From the NCBI RefSeq assembly GCF_003795125.1, contig NZ_CP027783.1, positions 1,736,001-1,800,000 on the forward strand: a stretch of DNA of 64,000 bases. Direction: 5' to 3'. This document shows positions 55,459-62,917 of the stretch, one piece after another. The position numbers and the translations under genes were made by a program. This DNA comes from Tetragenococcus osmophilus (GTDB lineage Bacteria; Bacillota; Bacilli; Lactobacillales; Enterococcaceae). The notes under the pieces are model-generated. The model did no database searches, was not told where the DNA came from, and saw only the letters and a list, made by a program, of their open reading frames with translations. How positions within the stretch are numbered: position 1 is the first letter of the stretch; the number at the start of each line of letters is the position of its first letter.

Positions 55459-56862
55459 ATGAGCGAAAATAAAAAAATCAAGTTAATGGAAACTGTCTTA
55501 AGAGACGCTCATCAAAGTTTAATGGCTACTAGAATGTCGACAGAAGACATGCTTCCAATTGTTGAAAAATTGGATAAAGTGGGCTATGAAGCATTAGAAT
55601 GTTGGGGTGGAGCGACTTATGACGCAGCTATCCGTTACTTAAATGAAGACCCTTGGCAAAGATTGCGAGAAATTCGTAAACGAGCAAAAAATACTAAACT
55701 ACAAATGTTGTTGCGGGGACAAAACTTATTAGGTTATCGTAACTACGCTGATGATGTAGTAGAAAGTTTTGTTGCTAAAGCTGCTGAAGCTGGAATCGAT
55801 GTTTTCCGAATTTTTGACGCTTTAAATGATGTAAGAAATTTAGAAACTTCGCTTAAAGCTGTCCAAAAGGCTAATAAACATGCTCAACTTGTTCTTTGCT
55901 ATACAATTAGCCCTGTTCATACTGTGGATTATTATCGTGATCTAGCAAAAGAATTAGTAGACATGGGCGCTGATTCACTTTGTGTAAAAGATATGGCAGG
56001 GATTATGACTCCTGAAGTTGCCAAAGAATTAGTTAGTGAATTGAAGAAAGTCGTTGATGTTCCTGTAGAAATTCATACTCATTCAACGAGTGGCACTTCG
56101 GAAATGACATATCTAGAATCTGTAAAAGCAGGTGCTGATATCATTGATACAGCCATTTCTCCTTTTGCAGGCGGAACAAGCCAACCAGCTTCTGAAACGT
56201 TAGCTTATGCTTTAAAAGAGTATGGCTATGAATTAGATGTTGATATGGATCTAATGGAAGAAATTGCTGATTACTTCAAACCGATCAAACAAAAATACGT
56301 CGATGAAGGTGTTTTTGATTACAAAATGATGGATGTAGAGCCAAATGCTTTATTCTATCAAGTGCCGGGTGGTATGTTATCTAATCTTTATTCTCAACTT
56401 AAACAAGCGAATGCTACAGATAAATATGAAGATGTTCTTAAAGAAGTACCTGCAGTCCGCAAAGACTTAGGTTATCCACCGTTAGTAACACCGATGAGCC
56501 AAATGGTAGGAACACAAGCTGTCTTTAATGTATTGGCAAAAGAACGTTACAAGATGGTTCCTAATGAAATTAAAAACTATATTCGCGGAGAATATGGAAA
56601 GTCTCCAGCTCCAGTGGATAAAACTGTGCAAGAAAATATCATTGGTGACGAAGAAGTTATTACAGAACGTCCAGCTGATCGCTTACAACCAGAAATGGAA
56701 TCATTGGCAGCTGAATTAGGTGATTTAGCCAAAACAGAAGAAGATGTATTGACTTATGCATTGTTCCCACAAATTGGACTAACTTATCTAAAAAATAAAT
56801 ATGCACCAAAATCAGAAAATAATGATGATGGCATTACTAAAATTAAAGTTACACAGGTATAA
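55459..56862 (+). CDS. oadA: Oxaloacetate decarboxylase alpha subunit (carboxyltransferase)
   Basis: A 467-residue carboxyltransferase domain protein. METVLRDAHQSLMATRMSTE carries the metal-binding Asp, the region LCVKDMAGIMTPEVAKELV the catalytic Lys, and VEIHTHSTSGTSEMTYLESV the metal-binding His pair. It moves the carboxylate of oxaloacetate onto biotin. The C-terminal biotin domain found in enterobacterial OadA is absent; that role is taken by the separate OadD protein, as in enterococci. Start 55459 follows GGAAAGGGAG; the 38-codon upstream extension is unsupported. Confidence 0.93.
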   Translation: MSENKKIKLMETVLRDAHQSLMATRMSTEDMLPIVEKLDKVGYEALECWGGATYDAAIRYLNEDPWQRLREIRKRAKNTKLQMLLRGQNLLGYRNYADDVVESFVAKAAEAGIDVFRIFDALNDVRNLETSLKAVQKANKHAQLVLCYTISPVHTVDYYRDLAKELVDMGADSLCVKDMAGIMTPEVAKELVSELKKVVDVPVEIHTHSTSGTSEMTYLESVKAGADIIDTAISPFAGGTSQPASETLAYALKEYGYELDVDMDLMEEIADYFKPIKQKYVDEGVFDYKMMDVEPNALFYQVPGGMLSNLYSQLKQANATDKYEDVLKEVPAVRKDLGYPPLVTPMSQMVGTQAVFNVLAKERYKMVPNEIKNYIRGEYGKSPAPVDKTVQENIIGDEEVITERPADRLQPEMESLAAELGDLAKTEEDVLTYALFPQIGLTYLKNKYAPKSENNDDGITKIKVTQV

Positions 56863-56879
56863 TAAGAGAGGGTGTCAGA

Positions 56880-57167
56880 ATGTCAAACTTTACAATCCTA
56901 GACGGTCTCGTACTAATGGTAGCCGCTATGCTTACTGTGTTTATTGTATTGTTAGGTTTATGGGGAATTTTGATCATTGTAAAAAATTTGGTTGAAAGAC
57001 AAAATAGTCAGCAAGCAGCTCCAACTAATAATAATCAAGCAGAAGTAACTGTAAATGAGGGGAAACCGGAACCTTCAGAAGGAAAAACAGAAGATGGTTC
57101 GATTCCACCTGAAAAAGTAGCTCTTATTATGAGTCTGTTAGTTGATAAAAGTAAAAGAAATAAATAA
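56880..57167 (+). CDS. Oxaloacetate decarboxylase gamma-type subunit (OadG/OadH)
   Basis: A 95-residue protein with one N-terminal membrane helix (about residues 9-35: [20 protein letters not shown]) and a hydrophilic C-terminal tail rich in Gln, Asn, Glu and Pro. Size, layout and position between oadA and the biotin carrier fit the gamma subunit that assembles the decarboxylase at the membrane. Start follows GAGAGGG, 17 bases after oadA. Confidence 0.8.
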   Translation: MSNFTILDGLVLMVAAMLTVFIVLLGLWGILIIVKNLVERQNSQQAAPTNNNQAEVTVNEGKPEPSEGKTEDGSIPPEKVALIMSLLVDKSKRNK

Positions 57168-57187
57168 AAAAATTGGGAGGAACGAAA

Positions 57188-57577
57188 GTGAATAAATATG
57201 AAGTAGAAATCGACGGTAAATTATACCGCGTTACGATCGAAGAAATTAGTGAAAATGAAAGAACAGAACCAAAAAACAATAATAATAATGAAAATAATGC
57301 GCAACAACAACAAGCAAGCCCTTCGACTGAACAAGCACAACCAGCGCCTGCTCCATCTTCTGGAAGTGGCCAAAACGTCACAGCTCCAATGCCAGGCAAT
57401 ATCTTTAAAGTATTAGCTCAACCAGGGCAATCAGTTAAAGAAGGAGAAACAGTGGTTGTCTTAGAAGCAATGAAAATGGAAAATGAAATTGTAGCTCCTG
57501 CAGATGGCACTATTTCCGCTGTACATGTAAAAGAAGGACAATCAGTGGAAGCTGACGACGTATTATTTGAATTATAA
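57188..57577 (+). CDS. oadD: Biotin carboxyl carrier subunit of oxaloacetate decarboxylase (OadD)
   Basis: A 129-residue biotinyl protein. The C-terminal lipoyl/biotinyl domain has the biotin Lys K95 in [17 protein letters not shown]. It is tethered by a long flexible linker (about residues 28-62) of Asn, Gln, Pro and Ala repeats to an N-terminal beta-strand segment [19 protein letters not shown]. Biotin carries the carboxyl group between OadA and OadB. The GTG start at 57188 follows GGGAGGAAC. Confidence 0.9.
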   Translation: MNKYEVEIDGKLYRVTIEEISENERTEPKNNNNNENNAQQQQASPSTEQAQPAPAPSSGSGQNVTAPMPGNIFKVLAQPGQSVKEGETVVVLEAMKMENEIVAPADGTISAVHVKEGQSVEADDVLFEL

Positions 57578-57599
57578 TTTCTGAGGAGGTACCAAAAAG

Positions 57600-58730
57600 A
57601 TGTTTGATGTCGTAAACGAATTGGTTCAAAACTCAGGAATACTAAGTATGACTTATAAGGAATTGATTATGATTATCGTTTCGCTTATTTTCTTGTACTT
57701 AGCTGTTCGAAAAGGGTATGAACCATACTTATTAATACCGATCGCTTTTGGAATATTGTTGGTAAATCTACCATTAGGCGGCGTAATGGATGCACCATCA
57801 AATGGCGAATCGGGAGGACTTTTGTATTACCTCTATCAAGGGGTTGACTTAGGGATATACCCTCCTTTGATCTTTTTATGTTTGGGAGCTTCAACGGATT
57901 TCGGTCCACTTTTGGCTAACCCTAAAACATTACTATTAGGAGCCGCAGCACAGTTTGGTATTTTTAGTGCTTTCTTTTTAGCCATTGTTGCAGGCATGTC
58001 ACCAGAAGAAGCGGCTTCTATTGGTATTATTGGTGGGGCAGATGGTCCAACAGCGATCTATTTAACAAGTCAGTTAGCTGACCATATCTTACCTGCGATC
58101 GCTTTGGCGGCTTATTCATATATGGCTTTAGTGCCAATTATCCAACCACCTCTTATGCGATTACTTACTACTGAAAAAGAACGTAAAGTGAAAATGGAAC
58201 AATTGCGTACGGTATCTAAAAAGGAAAAGATTTTATTTCCTATTGTAACTACGCTTTTTGTTACTTTAATTATTCCATCAGCAACGACTTTGGTAGGAAT
58301 GCTAATGTTAGGAAACCTTATACGTGAAAGTGGACAAGTACCTAAATTATCTGAAACATTGCAGAACTCATTTATGTATATTGTGACTATTCTTTTAGGT
58401 GTTTCTGTCGGTGCAAAAGCAACGGGTGAAACTTTCTTAACGTTGAATACACTTATTATCACAGTGTTAGGTCTTATCGCTTTTGCTGTAGGAACTGCTT
58501 CTGGTTTGTTATTAGGTAAATTGATGTACAAGATGACAAATGGACAAATTAATCCTCTAATTGGGGCAGCGGGGGTTTCTGCCGTACCAATGGCAGCTCG
58601 TGTTGTTCAAAAGGAAGGTATTAAATACAATCCAAGTAATTATCTTCTGATGCATGCGATGAGCCCTAACGTTGCTGGGGTTGTCGGATCAGCTGTTACT
58701 GCGGGTGTATTGTTATCCTTCTTTGGATAA
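57600..58730 (+). CDS. oadB: Oxaloacetate decarboxylase beta subunit (Na+ pump)
   Basis: A 376-residue membrane protein with about nine helices. It releases CO2 from carboxybiotin and exports Na+. Family signatures include IFLCLGASTDFGPLLANPKT, SIGIIGGADGPTAIYLTSQL (with the essential Asp), and the final NPLIGAAGVSAVPMAARVVQ followed by MHAMSPNVAGVVGSAVTAG. Start follows GAGGAGG. With oadA, oadG and oadD it gives a complete sodium-pumping decarboxylase, converting oxaloacetate to pyruvate. Confidence 0.93.
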   Translation: MFDVVNELVQNSGILSMTYKELIMIIVSLIFLYLAVRKGYEPYLLIPIAFGILLVNLPLGGVMDAPSNGESGGLLYYLYQGVDLGIYPPLIFLCLGASTDFGPLLANPKTLLLGAAAQFGIFSAFFLAIVAGMSPEEAASIGIIGGADGPTAIYLTSQLADHILPAIALAAYSYMALVPIIQPPLMRLLTTEKERKVKMEQLRTVSKKEKILFPIVTTLFVTLIIPSATTLVGMLMLGNLIRESGQVPKLSETLQNSFMYIVTILLGVSVGAKATGETFLTLNTLIITVLGLIAFAVGTASGLLLGKLMYKMTNGQINPLIGAAGVSAVPMAARVVQKEGIKYNPSNYLLMHAMSPNVAGVVGSAVTAGVLLSFFG

Positions 58731-58765
58731 AATACCTTATAAAAGTTTTATTTTAGGATAAATTG

Positions 58766-58815
58766 AAAAGACCTGTAATTTAACGTGAGTGACGTTATTT
58801 TACAGGTCTTTTTTG
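58766..58815 (+). terminator. Strong intrinsic terminator of the oad operon
   Basis: A stem of about 20 bp (AAAAGACCTGTAA...TTACAGGTCTTTT, with inner TAACGT/ACGTTA) is followed by Ts. Confidence 0.92.
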
Positions 58816-58948
58816 TATCACATACATTTTTTAAAAAGCCATTAAGGGTCTAGTAATAATTTTGTGGAAAACTTATTTTTACTTTCTCTATTTTTACTTG
58901 CAATAGAAAGATTTCTTCATTTACATTGAAAAATTATTTCATTTTATA

Positions 58949-58993
58949 AAGCATAAAATGTTTCACATAGCGAAAAACATTTTATGCTTTTTG
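58949..58993. terminator. Perfect 16-bp hairpin next to the RpiR gene end
   Basis: AAAGCATAAAATGTTT and AAACATTTTATGCTTT pair perfectly around an 11-base loop, with Ts on the plus-strand side. It probably terminates the RpiR transcript and any read-through from oad. Confidence 0.75.
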
Positions 58994-58996
58994 TCT

Positions 58997-59779
58997 TTAA
59001 TGGTTCTTCTTATTTTCTATCATATATTGGTTTCCTAATAATTCTATAAAAGCTAGCAACTTATATTTTCCTGTACGTTCCAGATCATGTTCTCCTAAAG
59101 ATATCACTGTCTCAAATAAAGAAGATAGCTTCATATGCGGATTTTGGGTAATTAATAGGTTATCTGCTTTTGAATTAATGATAGATAATGTTAGATCCTT
59201 TTGCATAACCAAGGAACCTTCCAGTGAAATGATAATCGCTAGGTCGTTGGCTTTTAAATAGGGAATGATTTCATGCTGTTTTCTGTTATCTACAGGGTAG
59301 ACAGCTTCTTTGCCACAATTCAAAAGGATAGTTTGTAAAATCATAGATAAATTTCCTGGAATTAGGGTTGAGAATAAATAAATACGTTGGCTTTTTTGAA
59401 TCTTATGGCTGACTTCTTCTAAGTGTTTTGTGTCAAATTGGCGAACAAAATTTGTTAGCTCCTCACTAACGGTTTGCAACTCACTTATCATTAATGGTTG
59501 TTTTTCTTTTTTAGCGAGTAGATCAAGCTCCATTTCATTTTCCTCTAATTGCATCAAAAAGTAATCTTTTTTAAACTCACTAAAACCTTCATACCCTAAT
59601 TTTTTGGCAAAACGAGTCACACTTGCTTCGGATAAATGTCAAGATTTCGCAATATCAGTAATGGTAAGAGACTTACGATAAAGATGATTTAACAGGTATT
59701 GGCTAATAATATATTCTGTGTCTTCTGTTTGGTAATGATTTAAAATATCTTGAAAAGAAAGAATTAATCCGCCGCTCAT
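58997..59779 (-). pseudogene. RpiR-family regulator with an in-frame stop
   Basis: The frame starts MSGGLILSFQDILNHYQTED behind AAAGGAG at 59779. A TGA at codon 47 (59639-59641) interrupts the helix-turn-helix (LTITDIAKS-stop-HLSEASVTRFAKKLGYEGF). A Cys or Trp codon is the likely ancestor. The SIS domain (IYLFSTLIPGNLSMILQTIL, AIIISLEGSLVM) is intact. A re-start at an internal GTG (SV in EASVTRF) would lose half the DNA-binding motif. The gene is divergent from the GH1/PTS operon and was presumably its regulator. Confidence 0.85.
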
Positions 59780-59870
59780 AATACACACTCCTTTTGTTAA
59801 ATTGTAGCTTTAATTTTCACAAAATGAAAGTCCAATATGTTTTATGAAAATCTAGTAAAAAATTCGAAAG

Positions 59871-59884
59871 TGTAAGCGCTTGTG
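59871..59884 (+). promoter_or_regulatory. cre-like site before the GH1 gene
   Basis: TGTAAGCGCTTGTG matches the cre core (TGNAANCGNW) but not the final CA. TATGCT -10-like sequences follow at 59887-59897. Confidence 0.45.
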
Positions 59885-59926
59885 GTTATGCTATGCTTAA
59901 TTTACAAATCAGAAGGGGGAATGGCA

Positions 59927-61303
59927 ATGAAGTTACGTGATGATTTTTATTGGGGAAATTCCGTTTCTAGCATGCAAACAGAAGGTGCTTGGAATGAAGG
60001 AGGAAAGGGAAAATCTGTCTATGATATCAGAGAAGCGGGAGAGAATACCTCCGATTGGACGGTAGCAACTGACTCTTATCATCGTTACCAAGAAGATTTT
60101 GATTATATGCAAGACTTAGGGATGAACATGTACCGTTTTCAAATTTCTTGGAGTCGAGTGAACCCTATGGGAGATGGTCAGTGGAATGAAGAAGGGATAG
60201 CTTTTTACGACCAGTTTATTGATGATCTGATAGCACGAGGGATTGAACCGATGGTCTGTTTGTACCATTTTGATATGCCATTACATTTAGCTGAAAAATT
60301 TAATGGATTTATCTCCAAAGAAGTGGTTAATGCATTTATTCGTTACGGCAAAGAAATGGTTGATCGTTTCGGTCATAAGGTAAAGCATTGGTTAACTTTC
60401 AATGAACAAAATATTTTTAGTATGCCAGAGGAAAGCTTCAGAGTCGCAGGGTATTTAACGGGGAAGAAAACCATAGAAGAATTGTATCAGATTCAACGTA
60501 ATACTATGGTTTGTCATGCTAGTATCGCCAATTATATTCATACACGTACTGATGCTAATATTAGCGGGATGTTAGCATATCAAGAAGTTTATCCGGCGAC
60601 AAGTCATCCTGAAGATGTTCGTTTGGCACGTGAATTTGATGAATTTATGAACCATCATTATTTAGAGATGTATTCCAAAGGGAAACGATTGGACTCTTAT
60701 GTGAAATTTATTGAAAATCAGAAATTTGATTTAGCTATCACTGAAGAAGAACTAGAGGAAATTACACAATTGCGCAGTGATTATTTAACCTTTAGTTATT
60801 ATTCGAGCACTACAATTGATCATACGAAAGTGCCTGATGATGCTGTACCGAATGAATATCTTCAATATGGAAAAAAAGATAATCCTTATATTGATACGAC
60901 TGAATGGAATTGGCAAATTGATCCAGATGGTTTTCGTGACATTTTAAATAAAATGTATCAAAGATATGATTTACCTATTTTCCCGATTGAAAACGGAATT
61001 GGGGTTATTGAAGAATGGGATGGTCAAAATCCGATCGCAGACGATTACCGAATTGACTATCACAAAAAACATTTATTGGCTTTGCTAAAAGCTGTCAATC
61101 TAGATGGTGTCGATGTTTTAGGCTATCTTGGTTGGGGCTTAATTGACATTTTAAGTTCACAAGGAGATATGCGTAAACGTTACGGGGTTGTCTATGTTAA
61201 TCGAGAAAACCATGATCTCAAAGATTTAAAACGTGTCCCTAAAAAAAGTTATGACTGGTTGAAAGAAGTTATTCATACAAACGGCGACGAACTTTTGAAA
61301 TGA
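59927..61303 (+). CDS. 6-phospho-beta-glucosidase (GH1)
   Basis: A 458-residue GH1 enzyme. The start MKLRDDFYWGNSVSSMQTEG is typical of phospho-beta-glycosidases. The acid/base Glu lies in HWLTFNEQNIF, the nucleophile in PIFPIENGIGVIEEWDG, and the Trp-rich GYLGWGLIDILSSQGDMRKR end matches the family; the following KRYG region binds the sugar phosphate. It hydrolyses a beta-glucoside-6-phosphate imported by the PTS. Start 59927 follows GGGGGAA. The next gene (61314) is the IIC permease. Confidence 0.9.
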   Translation: MKLRDDFYWGNSVSSMQTEGAWNEGGKGKSVYDIREAGENTSDWTVATDSYHRYQEDFDYMQDLGMNMYRFQISWSRVNPMGDGQWNEEGIAFYDQFIDDLIARGIEPMVCLYHFDMPLHLAEKFNGFISKEVVNAFIRYGKEMVDRFGHKVKHWLTFNEQNIFSMPEESFRVAGYLTGKKTIEELYQIQRNTMVCHASIANYIHTRTDANISGMLAYQEVYPATSHPEDVRLAREFDEFMNHHYLEMYSKGKRLDSYVKFIENQKFDLAITEEELEEITQLRSDYLTFSYYSSTTIDHTKVPDDAVPNEYLQYGKKDNPYIDTTEWNWQIDPDGFRDILNKMYQRYDLPIFPIENGIGVIEEWDGQNPIADDYRIDYHKKHLLALLKAVNLDGVDVLGYLGWGLIDILSSQGDMRKRYGVVYVNRENHDLKDLKRVPKKSYDWLKEVIHTNGDELLK

Positions 61304-61313
61304 GGCGGAAAAG

Positions 61314-62606
61314 ATGAATAGTAAATTTATGAATAGATTTATCGAAATGGCTTCAAAAATTGGTAATCAAGTCCACTTGCGTTCTTTACGTGATGCATTT
61401 GCCACTATCATTCCAATGTTTATTTTGGCTGGATTGGCTGTATTGATTAATAATGTATTGTTTCCTTTTATTTTCTCAGGAGAAACGCTGACAATTGCCC
61501 AAGATTTTGGTAATAGTATCAATAATGGGACGCTAAATATTGCTGGATTATTATTGTGCCCGACAATTGCTTATTTTTTATCCTCAAATAAGGGATTTGC
61601 AAACCCTATTTCAGCAGCTGTAGTAGCATTAGCTACTTATATTACGATTATGCCTTTGGCAGTAGAGGTTCCTTTTAATGATGATTCGATTGCAACAACT
61701 GGCGCATTAACTTATGAAAATCTAGGAACAGAAGCGATGTTTGTAGGTATTATCATCGGTTTAGTAGCTACTGAAGTTTTGTTAGTATTAAATAAAACAA
61801 AAGCCTTACAAATTAATTTAGGCGAGCAAGTACCGCCAGCAGTTTCAAAGTCTTTTAGCACTATGTTGCCAGCGATTATTACCGTTTCTTTGTTTGCCGC
61901 TCTTTCTTTACTTTTACAAGTTACTTTAAATATGGACCTAATTACTCTAATTGTGACACTTATCCAACAACCATTACGGCAAGTTGGAACTAGTTTACTT
62001 GGCTATTTATTTTTATATAGTTTTGGTAACTTGTTATTTACTTTTGGTATTCACCAATCAGTTATCAATGGACCATTTACCGAACCGTTTTTGACACAAA
62101 ATATTAACGAAAATATGATTGCTTATTCGCAAGGAACAGAACCTCCTAATATTTTAACAATTAGTTTTCAAACTTCTTTTGCTCAAATGGGTGGAACAGG
62201 GGCTACGTTTTGTTTACTTATAGCTATTCTTGTTTTCTCTCGAATGAAGCCTTATCGTGAAGTGGGTAAATTAAGTTTAGCGCCAGGAATTTTTGAAATC
62301 AATGAACCCATGATTTTTGGATTACCGATTGTTTTTAACATTCCGATGATTATCCCTTTTGTGATCATTCCGATTCTCCAAACATTAATTGCTTATGTAG
62401 TGACTGCTATAGGTTTGGTTAGTAAAACAGTCGTCTTTATTCCTTGGGTCACGCCTCCTGTTATTAGCGGTTATCTGGCAACAGCTGGAGATTGGCGCGC
62501 GCCTATTTTACAAGTTATTTTAATTATATTAGGTGTAATGATTTATTTACCATTCTTAAAAGTTAGTGAGCGTGTATTGAAGCGACAAGCTGAAATGAAT
62601 GGGTAG
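61314..62606 (+). CDS. PTS cellobiose/lactose-family IIC
   Basis: A 430-residue permease that begins FIEMASKIGNQVHLRSLRDA (from residue 9). Shared family motifs with the IIC at 33460 are GEQVPPAVSKSFSTMLP, APGIFEINEPMIFGLPIVFN and ATAGDWRAPILQ. It lies 10 bases after the GH1 gene (RBS GAGGCGG) and should import the beta-glucoside that GH1 cleaves. IIA and IIB partners are not nearby. Confidence 0.9.
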   Translation: MNSKFMNRFIEMASKIGNQVHLRSLRDAFATIIPMFILAGLAVLINNVLFPFIFSGETLTIAQDFGNSINNGTLNIAGLLLCPTIAYFLSSNKGFANPISAAVVALATYITIMPLAVEVPFNDDSIATTGALTYENLGTEAMFVGIIIGLVATEVLLVLNKTKALQINLGEQVPPAVSKSFSTMLPAIITVSLFAALSLLLQVTLNMDLITLIVTLIQQPLRQVGTSLLGYLFLYSFGNLLFTFGIHQSVINGPFTEPFLTQNINENMIAYSQGTEPPNILTISFQTSFAQMGGTGATFCLLIAILVFSRMKPYREVGKLSLAPGIFEINEPMIFGLPIVFNIPMIIPFVIIPILQTLIAYVVTAIGLVSKTVVFIPWVTPPVISGYLATAGDWRAPILQVILIILGVMIYLPFLKVSERVLKRQAEMNG

Positions 62607-62611
62607 TATAA

Positions 62612-62650
62612 AGCAGCAAGAAAAACAAATTAAGTTTTTCTTGCTGTTTT
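62612..62650 (+). terminator. Intrinsic terminator after the GH1/PTS operon
   Basis: AGCAAGAAAAAC (62615-62626) pairs with GTTTTTCTTGCT (62634-62645), followed by Ts. Confidence 0.82.
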
Positions 62651-62818
62651 CTTGTTGTATGATAGTTGAACGAACATTGAAAGCCAAAAGTAATGTTCAT
62701 TCAGATAGTGAATGAACATTATAATGCCAGATTGATGTTCATTCAACAGCCGAATGAACATAATAAAAGCGAAACAATGTTCATTCAACGGTCGAACGAA
62801 CATGGAAAGTTTAAAATA
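62651..62818. repeat. Four tandem 42-bp units, each with a palindrome (locus 3)
   Basis: Units start at 62651 (degenerate), 62693, 62735 and 62777, a 42-bp period. Each good unit contains ATGTTCATTC followed 5-8 bases later by its near-complement GAATGAACAT. In the unit at 62693 the arms reach 12 bp with a 5-base centre. The sequence differs from loci 1 and 2 but period and layout are the same. Confidence 0.85.
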
Positions 62819-62917
62819 TTACTCATTTATTTATTTTAGTAAGTATTAAATTTTGTCAATTAGCTATAATAGGCGTTATAATAAATTCGTAAATAATTTA
62901 TAGAAGATGTGGAATGA

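Noticed and set aside
1369-59641. Alternative genetic code or programmed stop read-through
   Set aside because: TAA, TAG and TGA all occur as disruptive stops and also as normal gene ends; no shared context around them is visible.
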